A stretch of DNA of 41,434 nt, taken from contig DWYJ01000069.1 of assembly GCA_019118745.1 (NCBI GenBank), forward strand, positions 1 through 41,434, written 5' to 3'. The DNA comes from Candidatus Desulfovibrio gallistercoris (GTDB taxonomy: Bacteria > Desulfobacterota > Desulfovibrionia > Desulfovibrionales > Desulfovibrionaceae). Shown here in pieces: positions 8,801 through 17,120 of this stretch; positions within the stretch are counted from its first letter, which is position 1, and each line of letters starts with the position of its first letter. A program made the translations under genes and the position numbers. The notes under the pieces were generated by a model. That model saw only the letters and a list, made by a program, of their open reading frames with translations. It did no database searches and was not told the DNA's origin.

Positions 8801-8950
8801 GGCGGTGATGCCTTCGGCAGCCGTTGCCGCATGGCTTACGGCAGGGGAAAAAATTTCCAGCCCGGCACTCCCGCACAGCATACAGATTGCCGCTCCCACA
8901 AGAAGTCTGCGGCAGCAACGACCGGCGGCGCCGCAGGAGCGCAACGTCAT
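5840..8950 (-). CDS. Large secreted TPR protein with M/P/Q/G-rich repeats
   Basis: About 1036 aa from the ATG at 8950, which has GGGAAGGGA upstream; the frame is open to 9016, but that start lacks support. A signal peptide (basic, then a hydrophobic stretch ending near SHAATA) sends it out of the cytoplasm. Residues about 77-282 are a low-complexity region of MPGQ-type motifs built from 61-residue units. From about residue 340 to 1030 it is all-helical with many TPR-like pairs (for example ALKKLRILYDQPQLKRDRRL, DEARANMLALLRQYPKSPLV). It ends in a short proline/alanine/glycine tail. TPR proteins of this kind act as assembly scaffolds; partner unknown. It is followed by the lipoprotein gene and preceded by a sigma-54 activator gene on the same strand. 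Confidence 0.8.
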   Translation of the reverse strand: MTLRSCGAAGRCCRRLLVGAAICMLCGSAGLEIFSPAVSHAATAAEGITARINPGGPENWPPEQALSTQTPGTPQPAPGQTMPGQPMPGQVMPGQPMPGQTMPGQNMPVQTAPGMPMTPAQGGVPQPAAQPMQTMPGQPMPAAGQTPMPGQNLPGQPMPGQTMPGQNMPVQTAPGMPMTPAQGTMPQPAAQPMQTMPGQPMPVGGQTPMPGQNLPGQPMPGQTMPGQNMPVQAAPGMPMTPAQGGMPQPAAQPMQTMPGQPMPVGGQTPMPGQPMPGQNMPEQTAPNDQMAPAPAANELPPLPSNTGTAAQPAAPGDPAAGNAAAGKEQGATPKRDVIYVDEQGNPVEKPIDPEAVWQEATKAMEAQQYEDALKKLRILYDQPQLKRDRRLEVLYGISDCLWEMYKDKPQAGYDAIVSATSEALNADLRNDRAPDAYARLGSINLRIGNMDEARANMLALLRQYPKSPLVADSMTELGREQLKRKMYEDAAESFKTVLDNYPESGSMEEASMGLGKALVRLGRHKDASFIMDFVNKRWPRCYLNDTDFLLVQAENLEALRRNDAAMDVYWLFVNLQPQREGNNDLLLKMADNYTRGNEWNAASLMYQRIMKLWPGVSSSRVSQLRLAEKGIYDGPLNYEQMSALFARPAEDTPLERVYREIMEASQTSPECVLSRLKYAMWLLWDKQFTQAMGSAADFIDRYPEHPGVPQARDIIWTAFQSELGNALAEQNYRRILLLWNGFPLVRERYGELDPKMRYALAQGYMERGDEAKGLELLGAFLTARMDPDYGELALTEYFNRYLKAGAWDKILDLSKIVAGWPLRPQLRSQLEYATALSAQNLGLSGAALSRWRQLAVRKDIPLYQRAYATYFLARDAEVRKDVGDAYTYNKQVIELFQQLADERSDKADPERIKESIGALMDICEVANRVPEALEWVKRYSEYVPDANSPEYPGLRYREARLYRKLGDNTRAQFLLEDVVKRFPDSPFGKAAASELRTFEVSRDLKDFMPGGSAGAPAPAQGGGNTAAPAGNPPANP
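8105..8720 (-). repeat. In-frame 183-bp tandem repeats in the TPR gene
   Basis: About three copies of a 183-bp unit: the marker GGCATGTTCTG occurs at 8262, 8445 and 8628. Each unit encodes 61 residues made largely of MPGQ, PMPGQ and QPAAQPMQ elements. Units differ by few bases, so they are probably recently amplified and able to change copy number by slippage or recombination without breaking the frame. Confidence 0.85.
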
Positions 8951-9071
8951 GCCGGTCCCTTCCCCAGTGATATGATTCCGGTTTTTCCCGGTAGAAAATG
9001 CCTTGTTCACGCGCACGTCACTTCTTTTGGTTGGTGTTGCTGCACGTTATCATGCAAAAAACATGCAAAAA

Positions 9072-10202
9072 TCAGCCGTTCTTTTTCTTCAATTTTTCGA
9101 TGAGGGTCGTCCGCTTGATCCCCAGCAGCTCGGCGGCCTGGTTTTTGACCCCGTCCGCCCGTTGCAGGGCCTCATCGATGAGACGAAACTCCACAGCTTC
9201 CAGAAAATCTTTCAGGTTGATCCCCTGCGCTTCCAGCACGGAGAGATCCGGCCATACGAACTGTCCGCTTCCCGCAGCGGGAGCGGCGGCCGTCCCCGCC
9301 GGGCCAGCGGGAGGCAGGCTGGAGGCTGTTGACGCCGCTTGCGGCGCAGGGGCGGGAGCCGGCGGAGGAAGCGGCGCGGCGCTTGCGCCGAGCGCGCCCT
9401 CCGGCAGGGGGGGCAGGCTGTCGAGGGGGCCGACGTTGTCGCGTATCTTGGCGGGCAGATCGTCCACCTGCACGCAGTCGCCGTCCACGAGGATGCTCAA
9501 CCGCTCCATGAAGTTTTCCAGCTCGCGCACGTTGCCCGGCCAGCCGTAGGCGAGCAGCACCCGGGCCGTATCCTCGCCAAGACGCAGCAGCGGCCGGTTT
9601 TTCTTCTGGCAGAAGCGTTCCAGAAAGCATTGCGCCAGGATCAGGATGTCCATCCCCCGTTCGCGCAGCGGCGGCAGGTGGAGCGGGATGACGTTCAGGC
9701 GGTAATACAGGTCCTCGCGGAAGCGTCCGGCCGTGACTTCGCTTTCCAGATCCCGGTTGGTGGCGGCCACGATGCGGACATCCACCTTCTTGCAGCCCGT
9801 GCCGCCAACGCGCTCGATCTCCTTTTCCTGCAGGACGCGCAGGATCTTCACCTGCAGGCTCAGGTCCATCTCGCCTATTTCATCAAGGAAGATGGTCCCG
9901 CCGTCCGCCAGCTCGAAACGGCCGGGGCGTGAGCGGATGGCATGGGTGAAGGCCCCCTTCTCGTGCCCGAAAAGCTCGCTCTCCAGCAGTTCCTTGGGGA
10001 TGGCGCCGCAGTTGATGGGCACAAAGGGGCAGTCGGCGCGCCGGCTGTTGGCATGCAGGGCCCGCACAAGCAACTCCTTGCCTGTTCCCGATTCACCAGT
10101 TACAAGAACCGTGCTGTCCGTCGGAGCCACCTTGTCCAGTATCTTGAAGACCTCCACAAGGCTCGTGCTCTGACCGATGATGCCGTTTCTGTTCAGCTCC
10201 AT
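9072..10202 (-). CDS. Sigma-54-dependent transcriptional activator (no receiver domain)
   Basis: A 376-aa protein that consists of an AAA+ sigma-54 interaction domain and a Fis-type HTH, without an N-terminal sensory or receiver domain. The Walker A is GESGTGKE, the Walker B LDEIGEM, and the arginine-finger region [14 protein letters not shown]. The C-terminal HTH is [23 protein letters not shown] proline/alanine linker of about 60 residues joins them. The loop normally reading GAFTGA is GAFTHA here. The ATG at 10202 is chosen because GGGAG lies eight bases upstream; the frame extends to a GTG at 10217. FlrA/FleQ/PspF-like domain layout; target operon unknown, though the TPR gene follows 121 bp downstream. 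Confidence 0.85.
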   Translation of the reverse strand: MELNRNGIIGQSTSLVEVFKILDKVAPTDSTVLVTGESGTGKELLVRALHANSRRADCPFVPINCGAIPKELLESELFGHEKGAFTHAIRSRPGRFELADGGTIFLDEIGEMDLSLQVKILRVLQEKEIERVGGTGCKKVDVRIVAATNRDLESEVTAGRFREDLYYRLNVIPLHLPPLRERGMDILILAQCFLERFCQKKNRPLLRLGEDTARVLLAYGWPGNVRELENFMERLSILVDGDCVQVDDLPAKIRDNVGPLDSLPPLPEGALGASAAPLPPPAPAPAPQAASTASSLPPAGPAGTAAAPAAGSGQFVWPDLSVLEAQGINLKDFLEAVEFRLIDEALQRADGVKNQAAELLGIKRTTLIEKLKKKNG

Positions 10203-10297
10203 GAAGCTCTCCCGCACAATCGTTAAGGTGTCAATAGCCTGACACGCGAAAAATTTCCAGTAAAAAAAGGCATGTCTCCCGGAATCAAGTTGAAATC

Positions 10298-12910
10298 ATG
10301 AACAAACTCACGGAAAACGAGCTCCCGAACATCGCGGATGACGGGCCTGGGCTGGCTGATCTGCGCCCGGATATCCTGACGGCCGTACAGGCGGGAGCTG
10401 CCCTGCTGAGCGCTCCGCCCGGCGCGGGGAAAAGCACGCGCGTGCCGCTCTGGCTGCTGGAAGCGCCCTTTCTGGAAGGGAAGAAGATCCTCCTGCTGGA
10501 GCCGCGCCGCGTGGCCGCGCGCGCCCTTGCCCGCTACATGGCGGCCAGCCTGGGGGAGAAGGTCGGGGAAACCGTCGGCCTGCGCATGCGGCAGGAGACC
10601 CTCTGCGGACCAGCCACTCGTCTTGAGGTCATCACCGAAGGGGTCCTGACCCGCATGATCATGCAGGATGCGGAGCTGCCCGGCGTGGGCTGCGTCATTT
10701 TCGACGAATTCCACGAGCGCAGCCTGCATGCCGATACCGGCCTTGCCCTGTGTCTGGAGAGCCGCGCCGTCCTGCGGCCTGATCTCTGTCTGCTCGTCAT
10801 GTCCGCCACGCTGGAAGCCGAAGCCCTGCGCCGTCTGCTGCCCGATGCGGCCCATCTGCGCTGCGGCGGACGCCAGTACCCGGTGGATATCCGGCATCTG
10901 CCGCCGCCCCCCGGTACGGACGCGCAGGATATGCCCGGCCTGCTGCGGCATGCGGCGGGCGTCATCAGCCGTCTGCTGCGGGAAGAGCAGGGCAGCCTGC
11001 TGGTCTTCCTGCCGGGTGTGGGGGAGATCCGCCGTCTGGAGGAGACATTGCGCGACGCCTGTCCCGCGGACGTGGACGTGCTGCCGCTCTACGGCCAGCT
11101 TGCGCCCGAGCAACAGGATGCGGCCATCTCACCGTCTCCGGCGGGGCGGCGCAAGGTGGTGCTGGCCACCAACGTGGCGGAGACCTCGCTCACCATCGAG
11201 GGCGTCCGTCTTGTGGTGGATACGGGGCTTGCTCGCGAACCGCGCTACAATCCCGCCGATGGGCTGACGCGCCTTGTGACCTGCCGCATCTCGCTGGCCT
11301 CCGCCACTCAGCGCGCCGGACGCGCCGGACGTCTGGAGCCTGGCGTGTGCGTTCGTCTCTGGCACAAGGAAGAAGAGAACGGCATGCGTCCGCATATCCG
11401 GCCGGAGATCCTCGATGCCGACCTGACCCAGACGGTCTTGCAACTGGCCGCCTGGGGCGTGCCGCGTCCGGAAGAGCTCCCCTGGCCGGATCAGCCCCCT
11501 GCCGCTCATCTTGCCGTGGCTCGCGAGGATCTTGTCCGGCTGGAGGCGCTGGAGCCGGATGTCTCCGTCAATCGTCCCACGCCGCTGGGGCTCGACATGG
11601 CCGCCCTGCCCCTGCCGCCGCGTCTGGCTCGTCTGTTGCTGCTGGGCGAACAGTACCACAATGCGGCCCTGGCCTGCTGTCTTGCCGTCCTGCTGGAAGA
11701 ACGCGACCCGCTGCCGCAGGCCGATGCGTCGCTGCTGCACCGGCTGGACAGGCTCTGCCGCGGCGCGGCCGCCGGTGCGGGAGATGCCGCCGTCGCCCGC
11801 CTGCGCCAGTGGGCGCATCATCTGACGCATCTGCTGGTCTGTCCTCCGCAGGGGCTGTTCGAGGAGGCGCAGCGGCAAAGCGTCTCCGCCGGTCTGCTGA
11901 CGGCCCTTGCCTTCCCCGAGCGGGTGGCGCAGCGCACCGGCGAAGCGGACGGTCAGGCGCATTATGTGCTGCGTTGCGGCAGCCGCGCCTTCCTGCCGCT
12001 GACGGACCCGCTCGCCCGTCAGCCCTTCCTGGCCGTCGCCGTACTGGACGGCGGCCACCGGCGGCATATGCAGGGAGCGGATCGCGGCCGCATCCGGCTT
12101 GCCGCTCCGCTGCCGGCTGCCGAGGTGGAAAGTCTTTTTTCCGCAGCCCTGCAACGGGAAAACCGTGTGGACGTGACGGAAGAAGGCCGCATCATCGCCC
12201 GTCAGCGGCGGCGGCTGGATGCCCTCGTCCTTGAGGACCTCCCCCTGCCCCGCCCGGACGGCAGCGCCTGTGCGCAGGCCCTGTGCGGTTATATCCGGCG
12301 CAAGGGGCTTGCCTGCCTGCCGTGGAGCGACGCCATGCATCAGTGGCGGGCCCGCGTGGCCCTGCTGCATGAGCGGGAAGGTGATCCCTGGCCCGACGTG
12401 GCCGATGCGGCATTGCTGGAACATCTGGAAGACTGGCTTGCGCCCTTTCTTGACAACTGCACCGATCTGCAACGCCTCTCCCCTGCCCGGCTGGCCGAGG
12501 CTCTGCGCGCCCTGCTGCCCTACCCGCTGCCCCGCCGTCTGGAGGAGCTGGCCCCCACGCAATGGACGTCCCCGGCTGGCGTCACGCATGCCGTCGTCTA
12601 CGGCGAGGCGGGCGGCCCCTATGTGGCGGCCAAGCTGCAAGAATTCTTCGGCTGCACGCAGACGCCGTCTATCCTTGGCGGCCGTGTGCCGCTGCTGCTG
12701 CACCTGCTTTCGCCCGCCGGGCGTCCCCTGCAGGTCACCCGCGACCTTGCCGCCTTCTGGGCCAACGGCTACCGGCAGGTCAGGGCGGAGATGCGCGGCC
12801 GTTACCCCAAACACCCCTGGCCGGAGGACCCGCTTGCCGCGCCCCCTGCCGCCCGGACAAAAAAGCAGATGGAGCGCGAACGCCCGCCGCAGGACAAGCG
12901 ACCTGCCTGA
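10298..12910 (+). CDS. hrpB: ATP-dependent helicase HrpB
   Basis: An 870-aa DExH-box helicase of the usual HrpB size. Motif I is GAGKST at residues 42-47, motif II DEFH at 136-139 and motif III SAT at 169-171; motif VI is in ATQRAGRAGR. The long C-terminal part, containing the HrpB-specific region that ends near YPKHPWPEDP, also fits. HrpB-type proteins are putative RNA helicases whose bacterial role is poorly known. The gene is monocistronic: it follows a divergent sigma-54 activator and ends just before a tRNA. The ATG at 10298 lacks a strong ribosome-binding site. Confidence 0.93.
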   Translation: MNKLTENELPNIADDGPGLADLRPDILTAVQAGAALLSAPPGAGKSTRVPLWLLEAPFLEGKKILLLEPRRVAARALARYMAASLGEKVGETVGLRMRQETLCGPATRLEVITEGVLTRMIMQDAELPGVGCVIFDEFHERSLHADTGLALCLESRAVLRPDLCLLVMSATLEAEALRRLLPDAAHLRCGGRQYPVDIRHLPPPPGTDAQDMPGLLRHAAGVISRLLREEQGSLLVFLPGVGEIRRLEETLRDACPADVDVLPLYGQLAPEQQDAAISPSPAGRRKVVLATNVAETSLTIEGVRLVVDTGLAREPRYNPADGLTRLVTCRISLASATQRAGRAGRLEPGVCVRLWHKEEENGMRPHIRPEILDADLTQTVLQLAAWGVPRPEELPWPDQPPAAHLAVAREDLVRLEALEPDVSVNRPTPLGLDMAALPLPPRLARLLLLGEQYHNAALACCLAVLLEERDPLPQADASLLHRLDRLCRGAAAGAGDAAVARLRQWAHHLTHLLVCPPQGLFEEAQRQSVSAGLLTALAFPERVAQRTGEADGQAHYVLRCGSRAFLPLTDPLARQPFLAVAVLDGGHRRHMQGADRGRIRLAAPLPAAEVESLFSAALQRENRVDVTEEGRIIARQRRRLDALVLEDLPLPRPDGSACAQALCGYIRRKGLACLPWSDAMHQWRARVALLHEREGDPWPDVADAALLEHLEDWLAPFLDNCTDLQRLSPARLAEALRALLPYPLPRRLEELAPTQWTSPAGVTHAVVYGEAGGPYVAAKLQEFFGCTQTPSILGGRVPLLLHLLSPAGRPLQVTRDLAAFWANGYRQVRAEMRGRYPKHPWPEDPLAAPPAARTKKQMERERPPQDKRPA

Positions 12911-12994
12911 TCGTCCCGGCAGTTCCCGTATGGTTGCTGCCGCTATTCTTCTTGACGGGTTTGCCCTGCCTGCCTATACTCATACAGTTGCTGT

Positions 12995-13071
12995 GCGCTC
13001 GTAGCTCAGGTGGATAGAGCAGGAGCCTTCTAAGCTCTTGGTCGGGGGTTCGAATCCTCCCGGGCGCGCCA
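12995..13071 (+). tRNA. tRNA-Arg (anticodon UCU)
   Basis: A complete cloverleaf can be drawn. The acceptor GCGCTCG (12995-13001) pairs with CGGGCGC (13061-13067). The anticodon loop CTTCTAA gives UCU, reading AGA. The T arm is GGGGG-TTCGAAT-CCTCC. Discriminator G and an encoded CCA (13069-13071) end it. Everything to the right, as far as the window goes, is prophage, so the 3' end of this gene is the likely attachment site; tRNA genes are common targets for tyrosine integrases. Confidence 0.95.
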
Positions 13072-13081
13072 GAAGAAAATC

Positions 13082-13117
13082 AGACGGTTACGTGCTATTC
13101 GTGTGTGACCGTCTTTT
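13082..13117 (+). terminator. Intrinsic terminator after tRNA-Arg
   Basis: Arms AGACGGTTAC (13082-13091) and GTGACCGTCT (13105-13114) pair over 10 bp with one G-T, followed by a T-run at 13114-13117. It should end the tRNA transcript and insulate it from the prophage. Confidence 0.75.
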
Positions 13118-13550
13118 CCTTTGCGCCGCTTTTTTTCAATTCTGTCACCCATCTGTCACCCAGGGGCGGCGTCTTCCCCTGGACGGCATATGGCTGGGCG
13201 CCCGCATCTCTTCATACGCAGACGGCCTCTGCGCCTTCCGTAAGATCCGTATCCGCAGGAGCATGCGGGCGCGACCTTCTGCGGGCGCAAGCCCGCTCAG
13301 GGAGGCGCCCGTCCGTCCTCCCCCTCACCCCCTTGCCGCAAAAGCAGACCAGCATGGTCCTGCGCCGTCGGCCGCCATGCCGGGTCCTTTTCACCCTCCC
13401 CTTGCTCGCGGGGCTTTGCGACCCCAAGAATCGCGGGATTTTTTGGGGAATTTTTCGTGGGAATTCGGGAAGGGTCTCCGGCGCTGCCGTGCTGCCGGGG
13501 CCTTACCTCACTCCGCGTCCGCATGCCGGCACTGCCACTGAGGTCCTCCG
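13118..13550. other. Non-coding left end of prophage with tandem 11-bp repeat
   Basis: About 430 bp without a convincing gene; the open frames here have no start signal or family resemblance. It contains two back-to-back copies of TCTGTCACCCA (13141-13151 and 13152-13162), which could be integrase arm-type sites next to an attachment site. There is also a GCGGGC-GCAA-GCCCGC hairpin at 13281-13296. The promoter for the helicase gene should lie in the last part, but I cannot identify it. Confidence 0.4.
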
Positions 13551-15173
13551 ATGACAGACAGAGAACTCTTGCGGCAGGTGCAGGATCGCATTGCCGAAGA
13601 ACAGCAGGAGCAGTCCCCGAGCGGTGAGCGGCAGGCGGATCGGAACGCCCTGCCCGTCCCGACCCATGACTTCGTGGAGCGCTGCCTCTACGCCAATGAG
13701 TTGGGCGACGGGCTGCTGTTCGCCTATCTCTTCCGTGGCCGCCATGCCTATGTGGGGCAGGCGGATGAGTGGATATACTGGTCCGGCCATCACTGGTCCG
13801 TGGACCTCATCGAAAAGGGGCATCATGCCCGGGCGGATGTGGAGCACGTGGCGCTGGCCTATCAGGAGACCGCCCGGCATTTCGACGCGCTGGCCAAGAG
13901 CGCCGAGCATGACGGCGACAGGGAGTCGGCGACGCGTCTCAAGGCCAAGGCCGACAAGATGAAGGTCCGAGTGGCCAAACTGCGGACGGATCCGGGCCGC
14001 AAGCGTTGCCTTGAGTTTGCCAAGACCAATCTGGAGTCGCCGCTGGCCATTGCCGGCCATGAGATCGACCGCGATCCGTGGGCGTTGCCCATGGCCAATG
14101 GCGTTGTCAATCTGCGCACCGGCGAGCTGCATCCTGGTCGCCCTGAGGACTGGCTGGTGAAGTCCAGCCCGGTGGAGTGGCAGGGCATCGATGCGCCCTG
14201 TCCCCACTGGGAACGCTTCGTCACCGAGATCATGGGAGACGATCCCGAGATGGCGGCCTTTTTGCGGCGCGTCTTCGGCTACGGCTGCACGGGGCTGGCC
14301 CGGGAGCACATCTTCCTGGTGCTTTTCGGGCGCGGCCGCAACGGCAAGGGCATCATGACCGAGGTCATCCAGACGGTGCTGGGCGGGCAGAATGCCACGG
14401 CCAGCCTGGCCGGGCCGGTGCAGTCCGAGATGCTGCTGGACCAGGGCAAGAACCGCAGCGCCGCGGGCCCCAGTCCGGACATCATGTCCCTGCGCGGCCT
14501 GCGCATCGCCTTTGCCTCCGAGACCGACGAGGGCCAGCGTTTCAGCCCGGCCCGCGTGAAGTGGTTCAGCGGCGGCGAGACCCTTACCGGCCGTTACCCG
14601 CACGACAAGCGCAATGTCAGCTTCGAGCCGTCACACCTGCTCTGCCTGCTGACCAACCACAAGCCGCACGCCCCGGCCAGCGACTTTGCCTTCTGGGAGC
14701 GCCTGCTGCTGGTGGACTTCCCCCTCTCCTTTGTGGATCGCAAACCGCAGAACGAGAACGAGCGCCCCATGGACAAGGGCCTGAAGGATCGCCTGCTCCA
14801 GGAGCTGCCGGGCATCGCGGCCTGGCTGGTGCGGGGCTGCCTGGAATGGCAGCGCGCGGGGCTGGATCCGCCGGCCAAGGTGCGGGAGGCCACGGCCGAG
14901 TATCGCAAGGACGAGGACATGCTGGCCGACTTCATCGAAGAGTGCTGCATCCTGCAGCAGCCGGGGGAAAGCGACATCCGCACGCCGGCCTCCGAGCTGT
15001 ACGACGCCTTCTGCGAGTGGTTCAAGGTCAACATCTCTTCCAAGAAGACCGTTTCGCAAAAAGCCTTTGGCAAGATGATGCTGGAGAAGTTCCAGCGCGA
15101 GCGCAAGGGCGGCATCTACTATTACTACGGCATCAGCGTGTCCAGCCAGATGCAGCACGAACTGGACGAGTAA
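13551..15173 (+). CDS. Phage replicative helicase, P4/D5 SF3 family
   Basis: A 540-aa protein like the C-terminal helicase half of P4-alpha/D5 primase-helicases. The D5-N-like domain (about residues 150-240) precedes an SF3 AAA+ ATPase with Walker A GRGRNGKG at 260-267. Further conserved blocks are LRIAFASETDEGQRF and LLCLLTNHKPHAPASD. A winged-helix tail follows. P4-alpha carries its own primase domain; here none is evident and a separate primase gene lies downstream, so together they would initiate phage replication at an origin not located here. The start ATG at 13551 is preceded by GAGGTCCTCCG, a usable ribosome-binding site. Confidence 0.88.
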   Translation: MTDRELLRQVQDRIAEEQQEQSPSGERQADRNALPVPTHDFVERCLYANELGDGLLFAYLFRGRHAYVGQADEWIYWSGHHWSVDLIEKGHHARADVEHVALAYQETARHFDALAKSAEHDGDRESATRLKAKADKMKVRVAKLRTDPGRKRCLEFAKTNLESPLAIAGHEIDRDPWALPMANGVVNLRTGELHPGRPEDWLVKSSPVEWQGIDAPCPHWERFVTEIMGDDPEMAAFLRRVFGYGCTGLAREHIFLVLFGRGRNGKGIMTEVIQTVLGGQNATASLAGPVQSEMLLDQGKNRSAAGPSPDIMSLRGLRIAFASETDEGQRFSPARVKWFSGGETLTGRYPHDKRNVSFEPSHLLCLLTNHKPHAPASDFAFWERLLLVDFPLSFVDRKPQNENERPMDKGLKDRLLQELPGIAAWLVRGCLEWQRAGLDPPAKVREATAEYRKDEDMLADFIEECCILQQPGESDIRTPASELYDAFCEWFKVNISSKKTVSQKAFGKMMLEKFQRERKGGIYYYYGISVSSQMQHELDE

Positions 15174-15416
15174 CAGGACCATCGCAGGAGCATACGGGAG
15201 GGCATTTTCTGTCCGTCCTGCCTGAAACCCTTTGGAATACAAGGGGAATCTTCTGCCGCAGGATGATGTGACCATTTTTGCCATAATTCTTTCGCATGTG
15301 CGCGAGCGCTTTTTTGAAAAAAGTTCTTCAGAAGAATGGTCACATCGTCCTGTTTTTTGAAAAAAACCTGTCATTGCAAAATATTGCGGACAGGATGATG
15401 CCATGCCCATGGCAGG
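15174..15416. promoter_or_regulatory. Intergenic region with repeated operator-like sites
   Basis: This gap before the primase gene holds a half-site CAGGACCATCGC at 15175-15186 and two 18-bp sites in opposite orientation. AATGGTCACATCGTCCTG lies at 15335-15352; its near-complement (one mismatch) is at 15258-15275. The same 18-mer with one change recurs at 17383-17400, before the antirepressor. Two AT-rich palindromes (TTTTTTGAAAAAA) flank the 15335 site. I infer binding by a phage regulator controlling the primase gene. Confidence 0.55.
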
Positions 15417-16907
15417 ATGATGGTGATGATAGAGCAGCTTGTCCAACAGCGCGGCCTGAAGGCCGTCAAGGTGGCCGGAACGCACGGCGGCGAATACGCC
15501 TGCCCCTGTCCCGCCTGCGGCGGCAAGGATCGTTTTCGCTTCTGGCCGGCCCAGGGCGAGGGCGGGACGTGGTATTGCCGCCAGTGCGGCAAGGGCGGGG
15601 ACTGCATCCAGTTCCTGCGAGACTTCGAGGGCCTGAGCTATGCCGAGGCCTGCCGGCGTCTGGGCAGGGAACGCGCGCCGCTGCCCACGTCCATCATGCC
15701 ACGCCGTGAGCGTGCCCGAGAGTGGACGCCGGCCGAGGCGTCGCTGCCCTGCCCCGCCTGGCGGGAGCACGCCGCCAAACTGCTGGACTACGCTCACCAG
15801 CGTCTGCTGGACGACGATGTGCAGCTCATGCGCCTGGCCATGCGCGGCATCGAGCGGGTGGCGGTGGAGCGTTACCGGCTGGGCTGGCTGCCCGGCGAGA
15901 ACGGCAAGGACGGCTATCACCGGGACCGCGGGGCATGGGGCCTGCCGCCGGAGACCAATGCCAGGGGCCGCAAGAAGTCCCTGTGGATACCGTCCGGCCT
16001 GGTCATCCCCGCCCTGGACGATGACGGCGCGGTGCTGCGCCTGCGCATCCGCAGGGACGAGGAAGCGCGCGCCCGCTTCGGCGCGGACATGAAATACGTG
16101 GTGGTGCCCGGTTCCAGCATGCGCCCCCTGCTGCTGCGCCCCGAAGCCAGGGCGTTCGTGGTGGTGGAAAGCGAGCTTGACGCCATCGCCTGCGCCGCGG
16201 CCGCCGAGGCCGCCGGTCTGGATGTCGGGGCCTTTGCGGCCGGGACCAGCCTGGGCCGACCGGACACCGTGGCGCATGCCGTCCTACGCCGGGCGCTGTG
16301 CATCCTTGTGGCGCTGGACTTTGACCAGCCGGACGCCCAGGGCCAGCGGGCCGGCGCCAGAGGCATGCCCTTCTGGGCGCAGACCTACCGCACGGCCCGG
16401 CGCTGGCCCGTGCCCAGCGGCAAGGATCCCGGAGACGCCGTGCGTGAGGGCTGGAATATCGCGGACTGGCTACGCATCGGCCTGCCCCCTGTCTTTGCGC
16501 AGACAGCCCCGCAGAGCGCGGATGACACGCCTTCCCGCGCCCTTCCCCCGGAGAGGGAACAGGCCCGTGAGACCATGCCCGCTGGACAGAATGACGACCA
16601 GGGCGGGGGGACGGAAAAGGCGTGCCCCGCGCAGCCGCTCCCGCCCGAAGACCGGCAGTGCCCGGCCGTGACTGCCGCTGTCTGGGGGCGTGGCGGAGCG
16701 CAGTGCCTCACCCACCCCATCGGCCCGCTGGACAGCCTCAAGGTGCTGGCCCGGGCCGGCTTGTGGGCCATCCCGACGCCTGATGGCGATTTTCGCCTTA
16801 CCGGGCACGAGCACTGGCCGCACGACGATCTGCCCCGGCTCGTGAGCTGGCTCAAGCGCCACGGCGAATGGGTGCGCGGCGCGCTCTACGGTGAGTGGAC
16901 GTACTGA
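15417..16907 (+). CDS. Phage DNA primase (zinc-finger and Toprim domains)
   Basis: A 496-aa protein. The N-terminus has a DnaG/P4-type zinc-binding domain: CPCPACGGKDRF at about residues 29-40 and WYCRQCGKGGDC at 52-63. A Toprim-like region follows near residues 240-310 (FVVVESELDAIAC, then LVALDFDQPDA). The last 150 residues are a variable tail rich in proline and charged residues, ending in a small domain. It should make primers for the upstream helicase. Several in-frame ATG/GTG codons crowd the start (15417-15428), so the exact first residue is uncertain by up to four codons. Confidence 0.85.
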   Translation: MMVMIEQLVQQRGLKAVKVAGTHGGEYACPCPACGGKDRFRFWPAQGEGGTWYCRQCGKGGDCIQFLRDFEGLSYAEACRRLGRERAPLPTSIMPRRERAREWTPAEASLPCPAWREHAAKLLDYAHQRLLDDDVQLMRLAMRGIERVAVERYRLGWLPGENGKDGYHRDRGAWGLPPETNARGRKKSLWIPSGLVIPALDDDGAVLRLRIRRDEEARARFGADMKYVVVPGSSMRPLLLRPEARAFVVVESELDAIACAAAAEAAGLDVGAFAAGTSLGRPDTVAHAVLRRALCILVALDFDQPDAQGQRAGARGMPFWAQTYRTARRWPVPSGKDPGDAVREGWNIADWLRIGLPPVFAQTAPQSADDTPSRALPPEREQARETMPAGQNDDQGGGTEKACPAQPLPPEDRQCPAVTAAVWGRGGAQCLTHPIGPLDSLKVLARAGLWAIPTPDGDFRLTGHEHWPHDDLPRLVSWLKRHGEWVRGALYGEWTY

Positions 16908-16928
16908 AAGACTGCCGCTCCCCCGGCC

Positions 16929-16957
16929 TTGACCTCGGAGAAGGAAATGGGCACACT
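16929..16957 (+). promoter_or_regulatory. Candidate promoter of cassette A
   Basis: TTGACC (16929-16934), a 17-bp spacer and CACACT (16952-16957). The -10 is poor. However, cassette B has TTGACA, the same 17-bp spacer and CACCTT at the same place relative to its R1 repeat, which argues that the arrangement is conserved. Transcription from here would put R1 near the 5' end of the RNA. Confidence 0.35.
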
Positions 16958-17120
16958 GAAACTCCCCAAATTACCAGAGGCGTTACCGTCGCCTTTGCCG
17001 TACCCCCTACACGGCGAAAAGTGCGGTCTTTTTTGTTTTGCCCTCTGCGCACCTCGTGGGTGTGGAGTACATATTGGCAAGGCGACGTCCGGTATCCGCG
17101 AGGACCGGCGGCTCTGGTAA
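16947..17120 (+). CDS. Possible leader ORF of cassette A
   Basis: A 57-codon frame from an ATG with a strong GGAGAAGG site just upstream. It reads through R1 and most of the structured RNA, and its stop TAA is the end of the guide sequence itself. The peptide starts MGTLKLPKLPEALP; the matching DNA of cassette B could give GTLIFPTSEARLPP but has no start codon with a ribosome-binding site. Such an overlapping leader frame recalls the eta frame of phage P4. If the promoter at 16929 is the true one, this ATG would lie upstream of the RNA start, so the ORF is doubtful. Confidence 0.3.
   Translation: MGTLKLPKLPEALPSPLPYPLHGEKCGLFCFALCAPRGCGVHIGKATSGIREDRRLW
16965..16980 (+). repeat. Cassette A direct repeat R1 (seqA-like)
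   Basis: CCCAAATTACCAGAGG, identical to R3 at 17158-17173, 193 bp apart. TTACCAGAG within it is the exact complement of the guide loop at 17112-17120. It corresponds in position to seqA of phage P4. Confidence 0.8.

Noticed and set aside
13038..13554. Open frames of 149-167 codons after the tRNA as a remnant integrase
   Set aside because: The translations have no tyrosine-recombinase motifs, one begins inside the tRNA, and no start signals are present.
15390..15428. Repeated CAGGATGATG as further operator copies
   Set aside because: The matches are short, overlap the primase start region and differ from the 18-bp consensus; kept out of the site count.
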